From Mogibacterium sp. (GTDB lineage: Bacteria; Bacillota; Clostridia; Peptostreptococcales; Anaerovoracaceae): a stretch of 7,734 bases of DNA. Shown here one piece after another: positions 6,204 to 7,734 of this stretch (its first letter is position 1; the number at the start of each line of letters is the position of its first letter). A program made the position numbers and the translations under genes. The stretch is from positions 7,432-15,165 of the forward strand of contig JABUTC010000040.1 of the NCBI GenBank assembly GCA_021442505.1, in the 5' to 3' direction. The notes under the pieces were generated by a model, which saw only the letters and a program-made list of their open reading frames with translations, was not told the DNA's origin and ran no database searches.

Positions 6204-7484
6204 TTAGAAAAGATCCTTTCCAATATATTTTGCGTTATTACCAAGAGCCTCTTCTATTCTAAGAAGCTGATTATATTTCGCAACTCTCTCTGTTCTTGCA
6301 GGCGCTCCTGTCTTTATCTGATATGCATTAACACCTACAACAAGGTCAGCGATAGTTGTATCTTCTGTCTCACCTGATCTGTGTGATACGATGGTATTGT
6401 ATCCATTCTTCTTAGCGAGAGCAATTGTCTCAAGAGTCTCTGAAATTGTACCAATCTGATTCAGCTTAATAAGAATTGCATTAGCACATCCAAGTTCAAT
6501 TCCCTTGGCAAATCTCTCAGGATTTGTAACAAAGAGATCATCTCCAACAATCTGAATCTTGTCTCCAAGTCTGTCTGTCATAAGCTTCCAGCCGTCCCAG
6601 TCTTCCTCATCCATGCCATCCTCGATTGATGCGATAGGATACTTCTCACAGAACTCTTCCCAATTAGCAACGAGCTCTTCTGAAGTGAATTTCCTTCCGG
6701 ACTTAGGCATTACGTACTCACCGACAGTTTCAGTCTTCCATGTACTTGCTGCTGCATCGAAAGCAATTACCAAATCCGAACCCGGCTTATATCCGGCATT
6801 CTCAATTGCAGCGATAATGTAATCCATTACCTCGTATTCATCCTTAAGGTTTGGTGCAAATCCGCCCTCATCACCAACTGAAATTGCAAATCCATCTTTC
6901 TTAAGATCCTTTGCAAGCTGATGATATACCTCTGAACACCATCTGTAGCACTCCTTAAAAGAAGGAGCTCCAACAGGCATAATCATAAATTCCTGAACAT
7001 CAACTGTATTTGATGCATGCTCTCCACCATTAAGAATATTCATCATTGGCACAGGAAGGGTATCTCCGTTGATGCCGCCAAAGAACTTAAACAGTGGAAT
7101 TCCAATGGATGCTGCTGCTGCTTTTGCGCAGGCAAGAGATGCTGCCAGAATAGCATTTGCACCAAGCGCACTCTTATCTTTGGTTCCGTCTGCTGCAATC
7201 ATCAGGCGCTCTATCTCCTGAATATCAGCTGCATCCTGTCCAACCAGGATTTCTCTGATCTTAGTATTAACATTCTCTACAGCTTTGGTAACACCCTTAC
7301 CACCGTAGCGTGACTTGTCTCCATCACGAAGTTCAAGAGCTTCATAAATACCAGTCGATGCTCCGCTTGGAGTATCTCCATAAGCGACTGTTCCATCCTC
7401 AAGCTCGATTTCCACCTCTACAGTTGGATTACCTCTCGAATCAAGAATCTCTCTTCCAAGAACTCTTACAATCTTAGTTGACAT
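6204..7484 (-). CDS. eno: Enolase (phosphopyruvate hydratase)
   Basis: Enolase interconverts 2-phosphoglycerate and phosphoenolpyruvate in glycolysis and gluconeogenesis and acts as a cytoplasmic oligomer needing Mg2+. The 426-residue length is normal. Visible residues: the mobile loop SGAST at 40-44, His156 and Glu165 (NGGEH and QEF), catalytic Glu206 in VGDEGG, catalytic Lys340 in ILIKLNQIG (the enolase signature), the Mg2+ ligands Asp243, Glu288 and Asp315, the loop SHRSGET at 367-373, and Lys391 in QIKTG. No key residue is missing. The start at 7484 has a strong AAGGAG 8 bases upstream and a promoter in the preceding gap. Codon use is strongly biased, as expected of a highly expressed gene. 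It is first in a minus-strand unit with ispH-rpsA, which begins 9 bases after its stop. Confidence 0.98.
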   Translation of the reverse strand: MSTKIVRVLGREILDSRGNPTVEVEIELEDGTVAYGDTPSGASTGIYEALELRDGDKSRYGGKGVTKAVENVNTKIREILVGQDAADIQEIERLMIAADGTKDKSALGANAILAASLACAKAAAASIGIPLFKFFGGINGDTLPVPMMNILNGGEHASNTVDVQEFMIMPVGAPSFKECYRWCSEVYHQLAKDLKKDGFAISVGDEGGFAPNLKDEYEVMDYIIAAIENAGYKPGSDLVIAFDAAASTWKTETVGEYVMPKSGRKFTSEELVANWEEFCEKYPIASIEDGMDEEDWDGWKLMTDRLGDKIQIVGDDLFVTNPERFAKGIELGCANAILIKLNQIGTISETLETIALAKKNGYNTIVSHRSGETEDTTIADLVVGVNAYQIKTGAPARTERVAKYNQLLRIEEALGNNAKYIGKDLF

Positions 7485-7489
7485 TGATC

Positions 7490-7558
7490 TATCTCCTTAC
7501 TTTAAAAAAATTAGTTTTATCTTTTCAACGACATTAATTATACTACTTTAAGGAGATA
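7490..7558. repeat. 10-base inverted repeat spanning the eno ribosome binding site and promoter spacer
   Basis: On the minus strand TATCTCCTTA (7549-7558) and TAAGGAGATA (7490-7499) are perfect reverse complements separated by 49 bases. The downstream arm contains the eno Shine-Dalgarno. The upstream arm lies between the -35 and -10 boxes of the predicted promoter, so only a transcript started further upstream would carry both arms. Confidence 0.6.
7493..7498 (-). promoter_or_regulatory. Strong ribosome binding site of eno
   Basis: AAGGAG on the minus strand with 8 bases to the ATG at 7484 fixes the eno start. The site is contained in one arm of a 10-base inverted repeat (7490-7499 with 7549-7558). 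Confidence 0.85.
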
Positions 7559-7565
7559 TCACCAA
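7537..7565 (-). promoter_or_regulatory. Predicted sigma-A-type promoter of eno
   Basis: On the minus strand TTGGTG (-35, 7560-7565) and a perfect TATAAT (-10, 7537-7542) are 17 bases apart. Transcription would start near 7530 and give an AT-rich leader of about 45 bases before the eno ATG. The -35 matches the consensus only in its TTG. It would drive eno and, by read-through, ispH-rpsA. Confidence 0.7.
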
Positions 7566-7575
7566 CATAAAATCT

Positions 7576-7734
7576 CTAATTGGTCTTAAGCTGTTTTTCT
7601 TCTCGCAGGCGACTGATGCTTTTTTCCAGAATCCTGTCAAACTGCACAAAATCGTTCTCTTTTGCCAGTTGCTTTAATTTGTCAAGAATCTCGCATTCCC
7701 TTCTGTTTCTTTTATCCTTTCTCTTTTCTATAAA
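7576..7734 (-). CDS. C-terminal end of an unidentified charged protein (cut by the window edge)
   Basis: On the minus strand the frame is open from the window edge for 52 residues to a TAG at 7576-7578. The peptide is rich in Lys, Arg and Glu (for example KRKDKRNRRE near its start and SRLREEKQLK near its end) and looks helical, perhaps coiled-coil. There is no Met in the fragment, so the start lies beyond the window. It precedes eno on the same strand with 91 bases between, and no clear terminator hairpin was seen in that gap. I do not recognise the family. It is too short to exclude a chance open frame. Confidence 0.45.
   Translation of the reverse strand, partial: FIEKRKDKRNRRECEILDKLKQLAKENDFVQFDRILEKSISRLREEKQLKTN

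Noticed and set aside
6207..6220. Near-palindrome at the end of eno as a possible terminator
   Set aside because: GAAAAGATCCTTTC is short, imperfect, inside the coding end and lacks a T-run; ispH starts only 9 bases after the stop.
6559..7313. Plus-strand open frames opposite eno
   Set aside because: Antisense shadows of the highly biased codons of enolase; no family resemblance.

Overview
The window reads as a piece of a Firmicutes chromosome, most likely class Clostridia and perhaps Lachnospiraceae-like. The main pointer is one long gene that fuses IspH (LytB) to a four-domain ribosomal protein S1, an arrangement known from Clostridia. Moderate-to-low GC, strong AAGGAG-type ribosome binding sites and sigma-A-like promoters agree with this. 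The genus cannot be fixed from the sequence alone. No mobile element, CRISPR array, tRNA or rRNA was seen.

Left half (1-4134, plus strand): a potassium-uptake operon. It holds a TrkA regulatory subunit, cut at the 5' edge of the window, then a canonical TrkH channel subunit, then a second TrkH-like protein. The three genes are separated by only 19 and 17 bases. The two TrkH proteins are colinear almost residue for residue. The first has four normal filter loops. The second has lost the glycine of the first filter loop (Cys at residue 114) and has an altered second loop, but keeps the gating-loop and C-terminal Arg motifs. This points to a specialised paralogue, possibly a heteromeric partner or a channel of changed selectivity.

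Centre (4135-4211): a short convergent junction with a 12-bp hairpin flanked by T-runs on both strands, a bidirectional terminator serving both gene blocks.

Right half (4212-7734, minus strand): enolase is read first, from its own promoter and a strong ribosome binding site. The ispH-rpsA fusion follows 9 bases downstream. Within the fusion, a strong Shine-Dalgarno sequence and ATG (Met280) lie exactly at the IspH/S1 junction, with a promoter-like sequence just upstream and a sharp change in base composition. Free S1 protein may therefore be made from a nested start, in addition to the bifunctional protein. At the right edge is the C-terminal end of an unidentified charged protein.

The right-hand genes are housekeeping functions (glycolysis, isoprenoid precursor synthesis, translation). 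The left-hand operon handles potassium and perhaps other monovalent cations. The observations most worth following are the divergent second TrkH and the nested S1 expression unit.
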